NCBI GenBank assembly: GCA_002499905.1
Contig: DANP01000004.1
Span: forward strand, 19,500 to 83,499
Direction: 5' to 3'
DNA: 64,000 nucleotides
Source of the DNA: Methanolinea sp. UBA277
Lineage (GTDB): Archaea > Halobacteriota > Methanomicrobia > Methanomicrobiales > Methanospirillaceae
The notes beneath the pieces were generated by a model. That model did no database searches and was not told where the DNA came from. It was given only the letters and a program-made list of their open reading frames with translations. This document shows positions 1 through 7,778 of this stretch, piece by piece. Made by a program: the position numbers and the translations under genes. Each line of letters starts with the position of its first letter. The first letter of the stretch is position 1.

Positions 1-117
1 CCGGATATGGATGAGGTTATCCTCGCCCTGAATGACATGGTTTCCCTGGGAATGGTTGCCCGGCAAAGGGATTTGTACTACGCCCCGGGAAGCACGCAGT
101 CTCCTGAATCAGAATAG
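1..117 (+). CDS. C-terminal fragment of an unidentified protein
   Basis: Frame 1 is open from the first base to a TAG at 115-117 and encodes the last 38 residues of a protein whose start lies outside the window. The fragment has an alternating helix-like stretch (DEVILALNDMVSLGMV) followed by a short strand-like RDLYYAPG segment, which resembles the recognition helix and wing of a winged-helix DNA-binding domain. That resemblance is only suggestive, and no family can be named from so little sequence. Confidence 0.45.
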   Translation, partial: PDMDEVILALNDMVSLGMVARQRDLYYAPGSTQSPESE

Positions 118-280
118 CGCAGGGATCTTTCGCCCTCATGGCCTTTCCCGGAGGAACGTGTGAATCTTTTGATACGAGGTGCTCCGGGATAGCAGTGCAC
201 CGGTTTTCTGCAGCGGCGGTAATGACGGCGGGCCGGGCGAGGCCGGGGGAATGGTTAATGTCTGACGCCCCGAATCTGGA

Positions 281-1003
281 ATGAACACGGATATGATCAT
301 CGATGGAGAACGCGAACGGCTCCTTCGTGACTTTCTCTCAAGTCCAGCCATCGGGCGAAGGAGGGCAGGACCGGAAGCACTCGAACGATACCATCGTGCC
401 CTGACTCACAGATCCTATATGCGGGAGACCGGGGTGCCTTCTGGAGACAATGAGCGCCTGGAATTTCTCGGGGACCGGATCCTGAACCTGATTGTAGCGG
501 AGTTCCTGTTCCGGAACTACCCGGGGCCGGAGGGAGACCTGACCATGCGGATGGAATGGACCGAGAACCGGAACCTTGCCCGGGCTGTCACCGGAGCGGG
601 TATCGGGTTTGAAGATCTCATCCTGGTGGGAAGCCGGCAGGAAAAGACGCCACGCATCATTGCCGGCGCCTTTGAAGCCTTTGTAGCGGCACTCTACCTT
701 GATCTCGGCCTCGCACGGACAAAGACAATTATCGGGCGGTTGATGGCCAATGAAATCAGGAACTACCGGACCGACCGGAATTACAAAAAGAGCCTCCAGG
801 AGTATCTCCAGAAACGGGACCGCTCTCTCCCGGAATACCAGCTCGAGAAGAGATCGGGTGCTCATCATCACCCCCGGTTCAGCTACATTGTCACGATTGA
901 CGGAGAAGCGATCGGAAGGGGAACAGGACGATCAAAAGCCGAAGCTACCCAGAACGCCGCCCGGGCAGCCCTGCGGGTGCTGAAAGGCTCCCGCCCCGTC
1001 TGA
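281..1003 (+). CDS. rnc: Ribonuclease III family protein with one altered catalytic position
   Basis: The 240-residue product has the classical RNase III layout: an endonuclease domain (about residues 30-150) with the signature ERLEFLGD at 59-65, then a C-terminal double-stranded RNA-binding domain (about 168-236) ending in the typical KAEATQNAARAAL helix. RNase III cuts double-stranded RNA in rRNA and mRNA processing. Three of the four acidic metal ligands known from bacterial enzymes are present (E61, D65, E132). The fourth, normally the Asp three residues before E132, is G129 (AGAFEA instead of ADxxEA). RNase III is patchily distributed in archaea. An in-frame ATG at 293 is an alternative start, and neither start has a clear ribosome site. 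The fold assignment is firm; catalytic activity is uncertain. Confidence 0.9.
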   Translation: MNTDMIIDGERERLLRDFLSSPAIGRRRAGPEALERYHRALTHRSYMRETGVPSGDNERLEFLGDRILNLIVAEFLFRNYPGPEGDLTMRMEWTENRNLARAVTGAGIGFEDLILVGSRQEKTPRIIAGAFEAFVAALYLDLGLARTKTIIGRLMANEIRNYRTDRNYKKSLQEYLQKRDRSLPEYQLEKRSGAHHHPRFSYIVTIDGEAIGRGTGRSKAEATQNAARAALRVLKGSRPV

Positions 1004-1053
1004 GAGATATTCTTATGAGCTTACGCAGGTATCATCAATCAGGTGAGGTTCCT

Positions 1054-1473
1054 GTGTTCCGAAAAATTCTGGTGGCGGTAGACGGATCACCAATAACCGT
1101 AAAAGTGCTCGCCGCAGCCGCTGATCTGGCGAGGCACTATGAAGCTGAACTCCACTGTATCTATGTCATCGAGACAGGGTGGGCCGATGGTGATCTTGCC
1201 CGGGAACTGGTCATAAGGGAGCTTGAAGAGGAATCCGGAGACCTGCTTGCGGGTTTTGAGGAGGAACTCACCAGAATGGGCGCACGAGCCGGTATGCACC
1301 TGAAACGCGGCCACCCCGGGGAGACCATTCTCGCAGCCGCCAATGAGACCGGTTCCGAACTGATCGTAATCGGTTCGGTGGGTAAGAGCCAGATTTCCCG
1401 CATGCTCTCCGGGAGCGTCAGCACATTCGTGGTCACCCACAGCCCGGTAGCAACGCTCGTGATAAAACCCTGA
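1054..1473 (+). CDS. Universal stress protein (UspA family), single domain
   Basis: The protein starts with FRKILVAVDGSP, the first strand and nucleotide-contacting loop of the Usp fold, and ends with the ATP-binding pattern G-x2-G-x9-G-S (GSVGKSQISRMLSGSVS) before a final TLVIKP strand. This motif is typical of ATP-binding Usp proteins. The GTG at 1054 was chosen because AGGTGAGG lies a few bases upstream and the protein then begins exactly at the domain edge. An ATG at 1015 would add 13 residues unlike the family. It follows the RNase III gene on the same strand and may be cotranscribed with it. Its specific role in stress survival cannot be deduced. Confidence 0.88.
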   Translation: MFRKILVAVDGSPITVKVLAAAADLARHYEAELHCIYVIETGWADGDLARELVIRELEEESGDLLAGFEEELTRMGARAGMHLKRGHPGETILAAANETGSELIVIGSVGKSQISRMLSGSVSTFVVTHSPVATLVIKP

Positions 1474-1769
1474 ATCGCTGTGACGGGGCATCTGCTTCGT
1501 TTCCAATTTTCACCGGATGGCCCGTCAGCCTTCCTGTAACGCCCAGCCGTCTCCACCGCCACTATCCCGCTGTTCCCGATCCAGCGCTAAGGTCCCGGTC
1601 AATCACCATAACAAAGGGTAGTACCGGTGGTGGGTTGTACCGGCGCCACCGTTTCAGTCCCGCTCCGTTCCAGGCAGATACCGGAGACACCGCCCCTTCT
1701 CCGGGTTCCAGGCGGGACGGTAATCCTGACCTGGAACATCCTTATAGGATCTCCGGGTGATGATCGCGC

Positions 1770-2411
1770 ATGAATGTGCTCTATATCTATGCGCATCCCG
1801 AGCCCCGTTCCTTCAACGGCGCACTCAGGGATACTGCCATGGTCACCCTTGCCCGGGCCGGTCACCAGGTGAAAGCGTCAAACCTGTACGTGATGAAGTT
1901 CAAAGCTGTGCTGGACCCCCAGGATTTCCGTATCCGGGCAAATCCCAATCACTTCAATCCTGCTGCAGAGCAGGTCCATGGGTTTGGAACCGGGAGTCTG
2001 GCGCCGGATATCAGGGAAGAGGTTGAGAAAATCTCCTGGGCCGACCTCCTGATCTTCCAGTTCCCGATCTGGTGGTCCTACATGCCGGCAATCCTGAAGG
2101 GATGGATCGACCGGGTCTTCGTACAGGGTTTTGTTGTCGATCTGGGGGAGGGACAGGTCTATGATCACGGGCTCCTGCGAGGCAAAAAAGCCCTGATCGT
2201 GGCGACCTGCGGGTCAACAAAAGAAATGTATTCCAGGGGAGGAGTACATGGGGATCTCAACGAGCATCTGTCCATCATCACCCACAATATCTTCGAGTTT
2301 ACGGGTATGGAGGCCCTTCCCCCGTTCATCATCTATAATGTTCCTGCACTGACCCGGGAGGCCGGCACACACGAGCTCGAACGGTACCGTTCTTTCCTCG
2401 AAACCCTGTGA
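1770..2411 (+). CDS. Flavodoxin-fold NAD(P)H:quinone oxidoreductase-like protein
   Basis: The 213-residue protein fits the Flavodoxin_2 family (KefF/MdaB/NQO-like FMN or FAD reductases). Visible markers are the N-terminal strand and phosphate loop NVLYIYAHPEPRSFNGAL, the central FQFPIWWSYMPAILKGWIDRV motif that lines the flavin site, and ATCGSTKEMY further on. Such enzymes transfer two electrons from NAD(P)H to quinones or xenobiotics in the cytoplasm. Since methanogens use methanophenazine or soluble carriers rather than ordinary quinones, the physiological acceptor is unknown. It stands alone, converging with a minus-strand membrane protein gene. The 296 bp upstream (1474-1769) show no gene. 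Confidence 0.85.
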   Translation: MNVLYIYAHPEPRSFNGALRDTAMVTLARAGHQVKASNLYVMKFKAVLDPQDFRIRANPNHFNPAAEQVHGFGTGSLAPDIREEVEKISWADLLIFQFPIWWSYMPAILKGWIDRVFVQGFVVDLGEGQVYDHGLLRGKKALIVATCGSTKEMYSRGGVHGDLNEHLSIITHNIFEFTGMEALPPFIIYNVPALTREAGTHELERYRSFLETL

Positions 2412-2436
2412 AAAAAGAGGACTTCTCCCCCCCTCT

Positions 2437-2829
2437 TCAGGGATTTTGCAGGGATGGGACGGATCGTGCCGTGTTTGCCTCTCTGCCGATCAGGCAGAAA
2501 ATCCCTCCGATCAGCATGACGAGATCCAGCGGAGGCAGAACACAGGAAACGACCGCAAAGATGCCCGCCCTGGAGAAGTCATCCCTGCCCGCATAGTATA
2601 AGGCAACGATTCCCATTGCCGTCCCCGCAAGCTTGAGGATGATGAGGGCGATGAGGATCCATTGCGGAAGACTCATCATGATACCGAAACCGGTGACCTG
2701 ACCGACGCTCCAGACAATCCCGGCGATGAACCCGAGAACGATGATCACCAGGATGCTCAATATGACCGCAACGAGAATGAGGATCTTTCCTATCTTCGCC
2801 TCGGCTGAGAGCCCTTCCATATTCAGCAT
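2437..2829 (-). CDS. Small integral membrane protein of unknown function
   Basis: The 130-residue product has about three strongly hydrophobic segments: residues 14-38 (ILILVAVILSILVIIVLGF), about 53-75 (WILIALIILKLAGTAMGIV) and about 89-112 (IFAVVSCVLPPLDLVMLIGG). They are separated by short charged loops, one of which reads YYAGRDDFSRAG. There is no signal peptide and no catalytic motif. The first ATG is followed three codons later by another (MLNMEG), so the start is uncertain by 9 bp. The gene converges with the flavodoxin-like gene and lies just downstream of the HNH-like gene on the same strand. No family is recognised. Confidence 0.65.
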   Translation of the reverse strand: MLNMEGLSAEAKIGKILILVAVILSILVIIVLGFIAGIVWSVGQVTGFGIMMSLPQWILIALIILKLAGTAMGIVALYYAGRDDFSRAGIFAVVSCVLPPLDLVMLIGGIFCLIGREANTARSVPSLQNP

Positions 2830-2887
2830 ACCTGTACATTCCCGGCAGGCTCTCCATTAAGGTATCGGATTCTCTACCCTGCCGAGC

Positions 2888-3286
2888 CTATCCGCCGGCC
2901 CGGAAGAGATCCAGGGAACGGAGTGAGAAACACTCTTCATATATTTCGGCGAAATCCGCGGTATCGGGAGGCTCATAGGGTTTTGGCGTATAATCGAACA
3001 GGATCCGGAGGGTTTTCCGGATTTCCGGGGATCGCTTCCTCACCAGGTCTTTCTGGAGAATGCGGGGGAGCGGGATGCGGTGGACATCCCGGTGACACTG
3101 GTGGCAGAGGAGAAGGAACCGCTTCTGGGGGTCAGGACTTTCCGGGGTCCGGTGGCCGGGTTCAGGCAGTATCCGGTGGAGTACAAGGCGGGAGGCTGCA
3201 AACTGCTCATCGCACCACTCACATCTTCCCTCCAGGAGTGTTTTGACTGCCTGCTCCCTCTTTCCGGTGGTCCTGAAAATGCTCAT
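2888..3286 (-). CDS. HNH-endonuclease-like zinc-ribbon protein, paralog A
   Basis: The 132-residue protein has the spacing C22-x2-C25-x11-H37 and then C61-x2-C64-H65-x3-H69 (LCHQCHRDVH). This matches the treble-clef zinc ribbon and His cluster of HNH nucleases; H37 sits where the first catalytic His is expected. The C-terminal half is helical and ends with LRSLDLFRAGG. A second protein with the same pattern and a similar length is encoded at 5224-5631, also ending in a GIDLFLNGA-like tail, so the two are paralogs. Whether they cut DNA is unknown. No methylase, toxin or phage gene is adjacent, which argues against a classic restriction or phage role. Confidence 0.7.
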   Translation of the reverse strand: MSIFRTTGKREQAVKTLLEGRCEWCDEQFAASRLVLHRILPEPGHRTPESPDPQKRFLLLCHQCHRDVHRIPLPRILQKDLVRKRSPEIRKTLRILFDYTPKPYEPPDTADFAEIYEECFSLRSLDLFRAGG

Positions 3287-3371
3287 CTGCTGACAGGTAA
3301 CCGGATTCAGGTAAAAAGCCTTTCCCTGCTCCCCAAGGCTGCCCGCAGGATGCCGGGATCCCGGATTCCCG

Positions 3372-3788
3372 CTATGGTCCGGTCTTCCGGATGAGGTAAT
3401 AGGAGGCAGAGAGCGCGATGATCACCACGCCGAGGGCCACTATCAAGGAGCTGTTGAGCGCCTCCCCCCCTTCCACAAACGGATCAAGGAGGATGATCTT
3501 TCTGGCTACCGCGATAATGGCCACGAGCACAATGATCTCAACATGAATCTCATTCTTGAGGAGGTAGGCCTTGATGGTTTCAAGGAGTTCCACCCCGATC
3601 AGAATGAGCAGGAAATAGCCGAAGAGCTGGAGGATCTCGTGATTTGCAAGGCGGTAGGAGAGATCTGAAAAGAGGGCCATACCAAGGATTACGAAGAGCT
3701 CAATGACCCCGAAAAAGATGACCAGGGCCAGCAGGACCATCAGGACATAGTACACACCCCTTTCAAATTTATTGATATATTCGAGCAT
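3372..3788 (-). CDS. PsiE-like membrane protein (phosphate-starvation-inducible E family)
   Basis: The 138-residue product has four predicted membrane helices (about 11-36, 47-68, 78-96 and 107-131) and the short acidic-basic connections typical of PsiE proteins, including LLETIKAYLLKNEIHVEIIVLVAIIAVARKI written here in two parts: LLETIKAYLLKN then EIHVEIIVLVAIIAVARKI. The start at 3788 was chosen because GAGGAGG precedes it at a normal distance; an upstream ATG at 3842 would add 18 residues unlike the family. PsiE was named for phosphate starvation in Escherichia coli but has no known biochemical function. It is divergent from the PEGA lipoprotein gene at 3916, with about 127 bp between the starts. 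Confidence 0.75.
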   Translation of the reverse strand: MLEYINKFERGVYYVLMVLLALVIFFGVIELFVILGMALFSDLSYRLANHEILQLFGYFLLILIGVELLETIKAYLLKNEIHVEIIVLVAIIAVARKIILLDPFVEGGEALNSSLIVALGVVIIALSASYYLIRKTGP

Positions 3789-3885
3789 CAGGTCGGCCTC
3801 CTCTTCCGGTTGTGTCCTACACCTATTGGGAATCCCGGGCATTTATCCGTAGTGCTTGGAGCCTGTCCCGGTGCAACCATGAAGG

Positions 3886-3894
3886 TATAAATAA
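3886..3894 (+). promoter_or_regulatory. TATA box for the PEGA lipoprotein gene
   Basis: TATAAATAA lies with its centre about 26 bp upstream of the ATG at 3916. In archaea transcription starts about 25 bp after the TATA box, so the mRNA would begin at or next to the start codon (leaderless). No ribosome site is visible between the box and the ATG, which agrees with this. Confidence 0.6.
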
Positions 3895-3915
3895 TAGGGG
3901 GAAATCCCTTTTATC

Positions 3916-5199
3916 ATGCGCATATTCATTGCTTTTACCTGCGGTGTGCTCATCCTTCTTGCCCTGAACGGGTGTGCTGCCGGACAGCCCGTCATCGGGG
4001 GTGATGTCGGGTATTTCGCAGTCGAATCGAGTCCCGTTGAATCACAGGTCATTTTCGACGGTGTCTACTATGGGAATACTCCCGTGACCATCCCTGTATA
4101 TTCGACCGCCACCCCCAGGCATACCATCACCGTCTCGAAATCGGGATACTTTCCCTGGACCCGGACCTATGCATCGAATCCCGGCGCAGGGGAGACGGTT
4201 CGTATCGTGGCAATCCTTGAGCCAAGTTCAGAATTCGGCACGCTCATCGTCACATCGTCTCCCACGGGGGCACTCCTCACCATAGACGGCGGCAGGGGTC
4301 AGCAGGCGCCGTGGACGTATACCGATATCAGGGCAGGAAGTCACATTGTCCGTGCTTTCCTCTCAGGATACCAGCCGTTCCTCAGCATTGTCAGTGTTCC
4401 GCCGGGAGGGTCCATAACGGTGGAAGCGACACTTGCACCGCTTTCCGAGATCGGCGTTCTCCAGGTGAAGAGCTCCCCGGGAGGTGCCGATGTCTACGTT
4501 GACGGGTTCTACAGCGGGGCAACCGCGGCCACCATCGGAAACCTTGCTGCCGGCCCCCATATCGTCCAGCTCAAGCTGGCGGGCTACCGGGAATGGATAG
4601 GGACGGTCGATATCCCCGCAAATTCTGTGGCCTTCATTGATGCCACCCTCGAGCTTGCCACGGCAGACCCTACCGGAAACATCGTAGTGTCTTCCAATCC
4701 ACCGGGAGCATCTGTCTACCTCGACAACAACTTCCAGGGACGGACGCAGGCAGACAACCCGCTTGATCTGACCGGGATACCCCCGGGATCCTATCCCCTT
4801 GAGCTCCAGCTGGCAAATTACCGTGATTTTATAACGACGGTAGAGGTCCTGGCGGGAAAAACCGCGGTGATACACGCAGAACTCATTCCCGCAACAAGTC
4901 CTTCCGGACAAGGGACGCTCCAGGTCACCTCAAATCCCCTTGGGGCCAACATCTTCCTTGATAATGTCTGCCGGGGGGTCACCCCCCTGACCATCACTTC
5001 GGTCGATGCCGGGACTCATACCCTGCTTCTCCGCCTGCAGGGCTACAACGATTATTCCTCATCGGTCACCATGGCACCCGGGCAATCAATCCAGGTCCAG
5101 GCTGCCCTCTCACCGGTTCCAACCACGGCCGGATGTGGCGCGCTCCTCATACTCGGGGCACTCCTGGGTGCCCTCCTGCTCTCAAAAAAACTGCCCTGA
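3916..5199 (+). CDS. PEGA-repeat surface lipoprotein with C-terminal membrane anchor
   Basis: The 427-residue protein begins with a signal peptide ending in a lipobox-like LNGCAAG (Cys20). Five PEGA-type repeats follow, at about residues 33-98, 106-170, 177-243, 250-322 and 334-396. Each has the pattern V-x-S-x-P-x-G-A-x-(V/I/L)-x-(V/L)-D, a G-x-T turn and a G-Y motif (for example SSPGGADVYVDG). After a Thr/Pro-rich linker, a hydrophobic C-terminal helix (about 406-424) ends in SKKLP, so the protein may be held at both ends. PEGA domains are thought to mediate extracellular binding in methanogens, but the ligand is unknown. A partial second PEGA lipoprotein lies at the other end of the window. 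Confidence 0.88.
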   Translation: MRIFIAFTCGVLILLALNGCAAGQPVIGGDVGYFAVESSPVESQVIFDGVYYGNTPVTIPVYSTATPRHTITVSKSGYFPWTRTYASNPGAGETVRIVAILEPSSEFGTLIVTSSPTGALLTIDGGRGQQAPWTYTDIRAGSHIVRAFLSGYQPFLSIVSVPPGGSITVEATLAPLSEIGVLQVKSSPGGADVYVDGFYSGATAATIGNLAAGPHIVQLKLAGYREWIGTVDIPANSVAFIDATLELATADPTGNIVVSSNPPGASVYLDNNFQGRTQADNPLDLTGIPPGSYPLELQLANYRDFITTVEVLAGKTAVIHAELIPATSPSGQGTLQVTSNPLGANIFLDNVCRGVTPLTITSVDAGTHTLLLRLQGYNDYSSSVTMAPGQSIQVQAALSPVPTTAGCGALLILGALLGALLLSKKLP

Positions 5200-5213
5200 C
5201 AGCCTTCCGCATA

Positions 5214-5224
5214 CCTTTTTTTCT
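5214..5224 (+). terminator. Oligo-T transcription terminator after the PEGA gene
   Basis: A run of seven T followed by CTT (5216 onward) lies 17 bp after the PEGA stop codon. Archaeal RNA polymerase terminates intrinsically at such T tracts without a hairpin. It coincides with the 3' end of the convergent HNH-like gene. Confidence 0.5.
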
Positions 5225-5631
5225 TATGCACCGTTGAGGAAGAGATCAATTCCCCCTGATGAGAGGGCGGATGCAAAGAGCTCGTCCGGATCCGGTGAGG
5301 GTGGAGGGACATAGGCCTTCTGCCTGAATACCTTTCTGATCCTGCTTTCTATCTCCGTTGTACGGGTGCCGACCAGGAGGCGCTGCTCACGTTCGGGAAC
5401 AGCACAGCTATGCATCGATCCATGGCAGGCCGGGCACAGGGGGAGAATGTGCATGATCGGATCCACTTCCCGTTCCCGGACACTCACACCGGGGATACAA
5501 TGGACCTCAAGAAGAGAGGGTGAGATCCTGCGTCCACAACATTCGCACTGCTGGTCCGTTGCCATTTTAAGCATCCCGGCCCGTTGTGCCGATATGGATC
5601 GTTCAAACCGCGAGCAGCCGGGTGCGTTCAT
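5224..5631 (-). CDS. HNH-endonuclease-like zinc-ribbon protein, paralog B
   Basis: From the ATG at 5631 the product has 135 residues and the motif series C29-x2-C32-x11-H44 then C66-x2-C69-H70-x3-H74. This is the same order and near-identical spacing as in the protein at 2888-3286. The longer open frame, starting at 5871, overlaps the acetyltransferase gene by about 140 bp and its extra 80 residues resemble nothing, so the internal start is preferred. The shared C-terminal DLF motif supports common ancestry. Function is unknown; the HNH pattern suggests nucleic acid binding or cleavage (inference). The PEGA gene and the PsiE-like gene separate the two paralogs. Confidence 0.65.
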   Translation of the reverse strand: MNAPGCSRFERSISAQRAGMLKMATDQQCECCGRRISPSLLEVHCIPGVSVREREVDPIMHILPLCPACHGSMHSCAVPEREQRLLVGTRTTEIESRIRKVFRQKAYVPPPSPDPDELFASALSSGGIDLFLNGA

Positions 5632-5731
5632 AACATCCAGCGGATTGGGGATACCCGGAAAAAAATGTTTTGTCAGGGCAGTCCGGCGGCAGTAATGCCG
5701 GTCTCGTCCGGTGATGTCCGGAAAGCCCTTT

Positions 5732-6238
5732 TCACCGGTCCTTCCGGAGGGGAAGGGCAGCAGAAAGGACAAGACGATCCTCTCCTTTTCCAAAGTAACC
5801 GGGCAGAAAACCGGTCTCCTCAAATCCCATGCTATGGTAGAGGGCACGGGCGGGATGGTTTTCGGGAGCAACGGTCAGCAGAACCCGGCGTACTGGCAGG
5901 AAGGCGAATGCGGTTAAGAGGGTGGTAAGGAGGGCTGTCCCGATCGAACGGCGATGGTACCGGTCCGCCACCCGCAGCCGGAGTACCCAGCCATCCCCGG
6001 GGGCAGCCTGCGCCGCCGCCCCGATAGTGTATCCTACAACGGTCCCCTTGCACACAGCGACAAGAAATGTCCGGCAGAAGATGACAGAAGCCTGCCTGAC
6101 GAAGACAGCGGCGCCGTACGGTGAACCTTTTTCACCCTGCTCAAGTTCGCAGACTGCAGAAAAATCATCAGGTGAGAACAGCCTGATAGTGATGTCCGGA
6201 TCCATCGGTCTTTTCAGGAATGCTCTCCCGGCACCCAT
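5732..6238 (-). CDS. GNAT-family N-acetyltransferase (RimI-like)
   Basis: The 168-residue protein shows the GNAT fold: an N-terminal ITIRLFSPDDFSAVCELE segment, the strand containing VVGYTIG, motif A with the acetyl-CoA pyrophosphate loop (YHRRSIGTALLTTLL, matching R/Q-x2-G-x-G/A), and motif B ending in ARALYHSMGFEETG. This last part is typical of RimI-type protein N-terminal acetyltransferases. The start at 6238 overlaps the moaE 3' end by 25 bp and has AGAGGG six bases upstream; the in-frame ATG at 6205 is possible. It may be translated with the molybdopterin genes upstream, although no functional link to them is known. The substrate cannot be predicted. Confidence 0.8.
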   Translation of the reverse strand: MGAGRAFLKRPMDPDITIRLFSPDDFSAVCELEQGEKGSPYGAAVFVRQASVIFCRTFLVAVCKGTVVGYTIGAAAQAAPGDGWVLRLRVADRYHRRSIGTALLTTLLTAFAFLPVRRVLLTVAPENHPARALYHSMGFEETGFLPGYFGKGEDRLVLSAALPLRKDR

Positions 6239-6615
6239 CGGGATCCCTCTTCCAAGTGTTCCTTCTTCCAGATGGGGACCGTTTCCTTAATCCGGTCGAT
6301 AATGTATTCACACGCACGGAAGGCATCCCCGCGATGGGAAGCCCCGACCACGATCAGCACGATGTGATCCCCGACCGAGAGCGTGCCGATGCGGTGGATG
6401 ATATCCACGGACTGTATGGCATACCGGGAACGTGCCTCCTCCCCGATAGCTTCGAGTTCCTGGAGTGCCGCTTCCCGGAATGCTTCGAGCTCAATCGCTG
6501 TGATCCCGTCGTCACGGACGATTCCGGTAAAGGTCACGATGCCGCCGATCTGGCGATCCCGGGCAGCATCGATGTATGCTCCGGGATCAAAATCCTCGTG
6601 GGTTATGGTGATCAT
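6214..6615 (-). CDS. moaE: Molybdopterin synthase catalytic subunit MoaE
   Basis: MoaE forms a heterotetramer with MoaD and adds two sulfurs to cyclic pyranopterin monophosphate to make molybdopterin. In methanogens the cofactor serves formylmethanofuran dehydrogenase and formate dehydrogenase. The 133-residue protein contains the family hallmarks GGIVTFTGIVRDD, a His-Arg-x-G segment (IIHRIGTLSVGD) and ASHRGDAFRACEYIIDRIK, followed by the catalytic Lys region PIWKKE. Length is slightly under the bacterial norm. It is the third gene of a moeB-moaD-moaE set on the minus strand, 12 bp after moaD. Confidence 0.93.
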   Translation of the reverse strand: MITITHEDFDPGAYIDAARDRQIGGIVTFTGIVRDDGITAIELEAFREAALQELEAIGEEARSRYAIQSVDIIHRIGTLSVGDHIVLIVVGASHRGDAFRACEYIIDRIKETVPIWKKEHLEEGSRWVPGEHS

Positions 6616-6627
6616 GCTCCTCTCCTT

Positions 6628-6906
6628 CTAGCCGCCCGCAACAGGCGGGTAGATAGCCACTTCATCTCCTTCAGCAAGGATGATGCTGTCCAGGGCACTC
6701 CGGCTCACCCGTTTCCGGTTTACCATGAAGATAATATGCTCCCGGATCGTTCCCTGCTCATCAACCAGGAGGTCCCTGCTCTCGTCAGACCGTGAAGCGA
6801 GGGCTGCGAGGAGTGCCGGAAGTCCTGATCCCTCCGGGAGATCAAGAGCAGTCACATCCCCGACCACTTCACGAAACCGTGCAAAAGCCCTGACCGTGAT
6901 CTTCAT
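6628..6906 (-). CDS. moaD: MoaD/ThiS-family sulfur carrier protein
   Basis: The 92-residue protein has the ubiquitin-like beta-grasp pattern and ends in the invariant Gly-Gly tail (YPPVAGG) that is adenylated and then converted to a thiocarboxylate. The internal INPHIIFMVN-type segment appears here as EHIIFMVNRKRV. It is placed between the E1-like activating enzyme (overlap of 4 bp, ATGA type) and moaE, which identifies it as the small subunit of molybdopterin synthase rather than the thiamin carrier ThiS. At 92 residues it is a little longer than bacterial MoaD (about 81). Confidence 0.9.
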   Translation of the reverse strand: MKITVRAFARFREVVGDVTALDLPEGSGLPALLAALASRSDESRDLLVDEQGTIREHIIFMVNRKRVSRSALDSIILAEGDEVAIYPPVAGG

Positions 6907-7661
6907 GGCTCACCTCTCTCACTGCCCGCGCCCTGTGTACATTCCCCACAGGCTCTGCACACCGGATCCCGTTCAAGATCCAGAAAGGTAACAGAAGAGT
7001 CCCTCCCGTCCCAGATCAGCAGGCGGTTTTTCAGCAGTGTGCCCCCGCCGGTCAGGAATTTTATCGCCTCGTGTGCCTGCATCAGGCCGATAATCCCGGC
7101 TGTAGTTCCGATAATGGGAAATTCCGATCCACCAGGTGGATCAGGAAAGATGCACTGCAGGCACGCCGTCTCACCGGGAATGACGGTGGTGATGTGGCCG
7201 TCATAACCGGAGACAGCCCCGTGGATGCAGGGGATGCCGTGTTCAAGGGCTGCCAGATTCAGGGCATACCGGGCGGGAAAATTATCGAGTGCATCGATGA
7301 TGAGTGCAGCCCGCCCGATCAGTGCCGACGCATTCTGCCCGGTTATAACCTCGCAGACATCCTCGATGAACAGATCAGGGTTCATCGCCCCAAGTTTCTC
7401 CCGGGCGGAGACCGTCTTGTTCCGTCCGATATCCTGCTCCCAGTGAAGGATCTGCCGGTTCAGGTTGGTCATCTCCACCTTGTCGGAATCAATGATGGTC
7501 AGGCGGCCCACACCGGCAACGGCGAGATATGTCGCAGCAGGGCAGCCGAGCCCTCCGGCTCCGGCAAGAACCACGTGTGCCGCTTTGAGCCGCTCCTGGC
7601 CCTCCTCGCCGATGAACGCGATCTGGCGGGAATACCGATGAATTTCCCTTTCGGTGAGCAT
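6903..7661 (-). CDS. moeB: MoeB/ThiF-family adenylyltransferase (E1-like)
   Basis: This 252-residue enzyme activates the MoaD C terminus by adenylation. Seen in sequence: HRYSRQIAFIGEEGQ at the N terminus, the nucleotide-binding GAGGLGCPAATYLAVAGVG, the DxDxVxxxNLNRQ motif (as DSDKVEMTNLNRQ), the Asp-Asn pair in IIDALDNFPARY, and two zinc CxxC pairs (CLQC and CRAC, the latter close to the C terminus). No rhodanese domain is attached, as expected for MoeB rather than MOCS3. It heads the moeB-moaD-moaE set and is divergent from larE, with 117 bp between the two starts. Confidence 0.92.
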   Translation of the reverse strand: MLTEREIHRYSRQIAFIGEEGQERLKAAHVVLAGAGGLGCPAATYLAVAGVGRLTIIDSDKVEMTNLNRQILHWEQDIGRNKTVSAREKLGAMNPDLFIEDVCEVITGQNASALIGRAALIIDALDNFPARYALNLAALEHGIPCIHGAVSGYDGHITTVIPGETACLQCIFPDPPGGSEFPIIGTTAGIIGLMQAHEAIKFLTGGGTLLKNRLLIWDGRDSSVTFLDLERDPVCRACGECTQGAGSERGEP

Positions 7662-7778
7662 GCCTTCCAGTCAGAAACCTCCTCTGAGTTCTGCACACTA
7701 TTATGAGATGTTTTACCATAATGTATTTCCTGCAGAGTCCCTGACCGGAAGCGATCCGCTTTCCGGAACAGGAACCGG

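Noticed and set aside
1474..1769. Gene or RNA between UspA and the flavodoxin-like gene
   Set aside because: Only shadow frames on the minus strand; no start signals, repeats or tRNA-like folding seen by eye.
5632..5871. N-terminal extension of HNH paralog B
   Set aside because: The extra 80 residues lie mostly inside the acetyltransferase gene, resemble nothing and would make the protein much longer than its paralog.
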